Shown here: positions 5,005 to 6,211 of the stretch, in pieces | How positions within the stretch are numbered: the stretch's first letter is position 1 | Layout: each line of letters opens with the position of its first letter | Source of the DNA: Vulcanimicrobiota bacterium | GTDB lineage: Bacteria; Vulcanimicrobiota; Vulcanimicrobiia; Vulcanimicrobiales; Vulcanimicrobiaceae | DNA length: 6,211 bases | Direction: 5' to 3' | Assembly (NCBI GenBank): GCA_027306845.1 | Contig: DAHUYY010000114.1 | Span: forward strand, 1 to 6,211 | The notes under the pieces: generated by a model | What the model was told of the DNA's origin: nothing | The model's input: the letters and a program-made list of their open reading frames with translations, nothing else | The model's database searches: none | Translations under genes and position numbers: made by a program

Positions 5005-5649
5005 ATGCACGCAGATCGTTTCTTTCAAAGCACCCGAGGGCGGATCGTTGAGGAACTGCGCCGGCGCGGGAGCGCCTCGGCGGCGGATCTCGCTGCCTCC
5101 TTCAATCTCTCGCCCAATGCCGTGCGCCAGCAACTCATCGTCCTCGAGCGCGACGGTCTCGTCGTCGAGCGCTCGGTGCGCCGCGGGCCGACCAAGCCGA
5201 CCCTTGAATTTTCCCTCACGCCGCTCGCCGATCGCTACTTTCCGCAGGCCTACGACCGGATGCTCTCCGCCGTGCTTCGGGAACTGCGCGAGCAGCACGG
5301 CCCCGAGGCAGTCGAGCGCCTCTTCGAAGGCATCGCCGACCGGACGCTGGCGAAGGTGCGCGAACGGATCACCGGCGATAACGCGCACGAACGCGCGGCG
5401 CAGCTCGGCGACGTGCTGCGCGAGCAAGGGGTCTCTGCGACCGTCAATCTCATCGAAGGCGGCGTGGAATTGCGCGAGCATCATTGCCCGTACTCGGAGG
5501 TCGCCAAGGAGAACCCCGAAGTCTGCAGCGTGATCCACCGCGTGATCGATGAGACGATCGGCGAACACGCTCAGACCGAATCGATTGCAACCGGCGGGCG
5601 CGAGTGCCGGTTTGAAGTGCGTTCGGCAACCGCCGCCGCAGCACCGTAG
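5005..5649 (+). CDS. sufR: SufR-like Fe-S-sensing winged-helix transcriptional regulator
   Basis: This is a probable repressor that senses Fe-S cluster status and controls the divergent suf operon and itself. The 214-residue protein has an N-terminal winged helix: helix RGRIVEELRRRG (11-22), helix-turn-helix SAADLAASFNLSPNAVRQQLIVLERDGLV (25-53), and a wing with RRGPTKPTLEFSLT (59-72). A helical middle region (about 80-140) likely dimerises. The C-terminal part carries Cys161 in HHCPYSEVA, Cys174 in PEVCSV, His188 in GEHAQ and Cys201 in RECRFEV, that is C-x12-C-x13-H-x12-C. The C-x12-C pair and HxCP context are diagnostic of SufR-type regulators. Cyanobacterial SufR has Cys where His188 is, while actinobacterial forms, as I recall them, have His. 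The start is ATG 5005. Another DeoR/ArsR-like regulator is unlikely given the ligands and neighbours. Confidence 0.88.
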   Translation: MHADRFFQSTRGRIVEELRRRGSASAADLAASFNLSPNAVRQQLIVLERDGLVVERSVRRGPTKPTLEFSLTPLADRYFPQAYDRMLSAVLRELREQHGPEAVERLFEGIADRTLAKVRERITGDNAHERAAQLGDVLREQGVSATVNLIEGGVELREHHCPYSEVAKENPEVCSVIHRVIDETIGEHAQTESIATGGRECRFEVRSATAAAAP

Positions 5650-5670
5650 AAAGAAAGCGAACGTACGATC

Positions 5671-6165
5671 GTGGATTTTCCGAAATTTCAGAGACTGGTC
5701 GAAGAGCGTCGCGGGTTCCGCACGATGGAAGATGCAACCGCGAGCGGTGAGTATTTCAGCGATTCATGCGGCGACATGTATAACTTCTTCCTCAAGGTCG
5801 GCCCCGGCGCGGTCATCGAAGATATCTCGTATTTCACGACCGGATGCGGTTTCGGTACCGCGACCTGTAGCTTGGTCGTCGATCTCGTGCGCGGACGCAC
5901 GATCGATGAGGCCGAAGCGCTGAGTACCGCGGAGATCGAAGCCGCGCTCGACGGCTATCCCGAGAAGAAGAAAGATTATCCGCAGCGAGCGATTGAAGCG
6001 CTCCACGTCGCCGTCGCCGACTATCGCGCGAAGCTCGCCGCCGGCGCGATTCCCGATTTTGCAGCGATGCCGGCACCGCAGCGCGCGGCGCTCTCGCAGG
6101 CAGCGGTCGAGCCCACGCCGGCCGCGGCGAGCAACGACGAGAAGGTGCTCATCCGCCTCCGCTGA
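5671..6165 (+). CDS. IscU/NifU-N-like Fe-S scaffold family protein lacking the third cysteine
   Basis: This is a 164-residue protein of the IscU/NifU N-terminal fold. Recognisable blocks are DSCGDMYNFFLKV (31-43), IEDISYFTTGCGFGTATCS (49-67), DLVRGRTIDEAEAL (71-84) and YPEKKKDYPQRAIEALH (96-112), ending in an Ala/Pro-rich tail. Cys33, Asp35 and Cys59 match the first two ligand positions of IscU. By alignment through the final helix (VADYRAK against IADYKSK of E. coli IscU), the third ligand Cys106 is replaced by Tyr103 and His105 by Asp102. An extra Cys66 lies seven residues after Cys59. It may still act in Fe-S scaffolding, carriage or sensing, but classical three-Cys chemistry is not possible. 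The start is GTG 5671, 21 bp after sufR and in the same frame as its stop; the ribosome site is weak. It is probably cotranscribed with sufR. Its distance from SufU in sequence rules out a recent duplication. Confidence 0.8.
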   Translation: MDFPKFQRLVEERRGFRTMEDATASGEYFSDSCGDMYNFFLKVGPGAVIEDISYFTTGCGFGTATCSLVVDLVRGRTIDEAEALSTAEIEAALDGYPEKKKDYPQRAIEALHVAVADYRAKLAAGAIPDFAAMPAPQRAALSQAAVEPTPAAASNDEKVLIRLR

Positions 6166-6201
6166 CGCCGGGCCGATGGCCTCGCTTATCCGGGGGGCGT
6201 C
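6164..6201 (+). repeat. Inverted repeat after the last gene
   Basis: GACGCC (6164-6169, overlapping the stop codon) can pair with GGCGTC (6196-6201) across about 26 bases. There is no T-run before the window ends at 6211, so it is at best a weak candidate for a transcript end structure. Confidence 0.2.
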
Positions 6202-6211
6202 GGCATCGAGA

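Noticed and set aside
4975..5568. 197-codon minus-strand frame opposite sufR
   Set aside because: Antisense to the winged-helix regulator with its conserved Cys set; it would also run through the regulator's promoter.
6176..6211. Possible start of another plus-strand gene (ATG 6176, open to the edge)
   Set aside because: Only 12 codons are visible, without a ribosome site, so it cannot be told from chance.

Overview
The window is chromosomal-looking, GC-rich bacterial DNA with strong G/C bias at third codon positions. It contains no mobile elements, RNA genes or CRISPR arrays. The taxon cannot be fixed from it. The gene set (SufU and a three-Cys/His SufR-like regulator rather than SufA/SufE/IscR) points away from enterobacteria. 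It fits an actinobacterial-style or deep-branching, uncultured high-GC lineage; Eremiobacterota (WPS-2) is a guess from style only.

Layout, left to right. Positions 1-447 hold two minus-strand genes: a fragment running off the left edge (1-96) and an unrecognised 114-residue protein (103-447). From 495 to 1262 the plus strand carries a single-pass membrane protein with a long Pro/Thr/Ser/Lys-rich stalk and a small C-terminal domain. Its 3' end overlaps, tail to tail by 20 bp, the last gene of a minus-strand iron-sulfur cluster assembly operon. That operon reads sufC (4878-4105), sufD (4142-2919), sufS (2922-1663), sufU (1632-1243). On the plus strand and divergent from it are a SufR-type winged-helix repressor with Fe-S ligand-like residues (5005-5649) and, 21 bp further on, a second IscU/NifU-like protein that lacks the usual third cysteine (5671-6165).

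How they work together. SufS takes sulfur from cysteine onto its active-site Cys. SufU, a zinc-dependent sulfurtransferase, accepts the persulfide. SufC (ATPase) and SufD are parts of the scaffold on which the cluster forms. The core scaffold subunit SufB is missing from the window. The SufR-like protein probably senses Fe-S status and represses both transcription units from the 120-bp divergent intergenic region. That region shows back-to-back sigma70-type promoters with 17-bp spacers and a perfect 13-bp palindrome inside the suf promoter spacer.

The items most worth a second look are the sufB-less suf operon, the Tyr-for-Cys IscU-like protein paired with the regulator, and the architecture of the divergent promoter.
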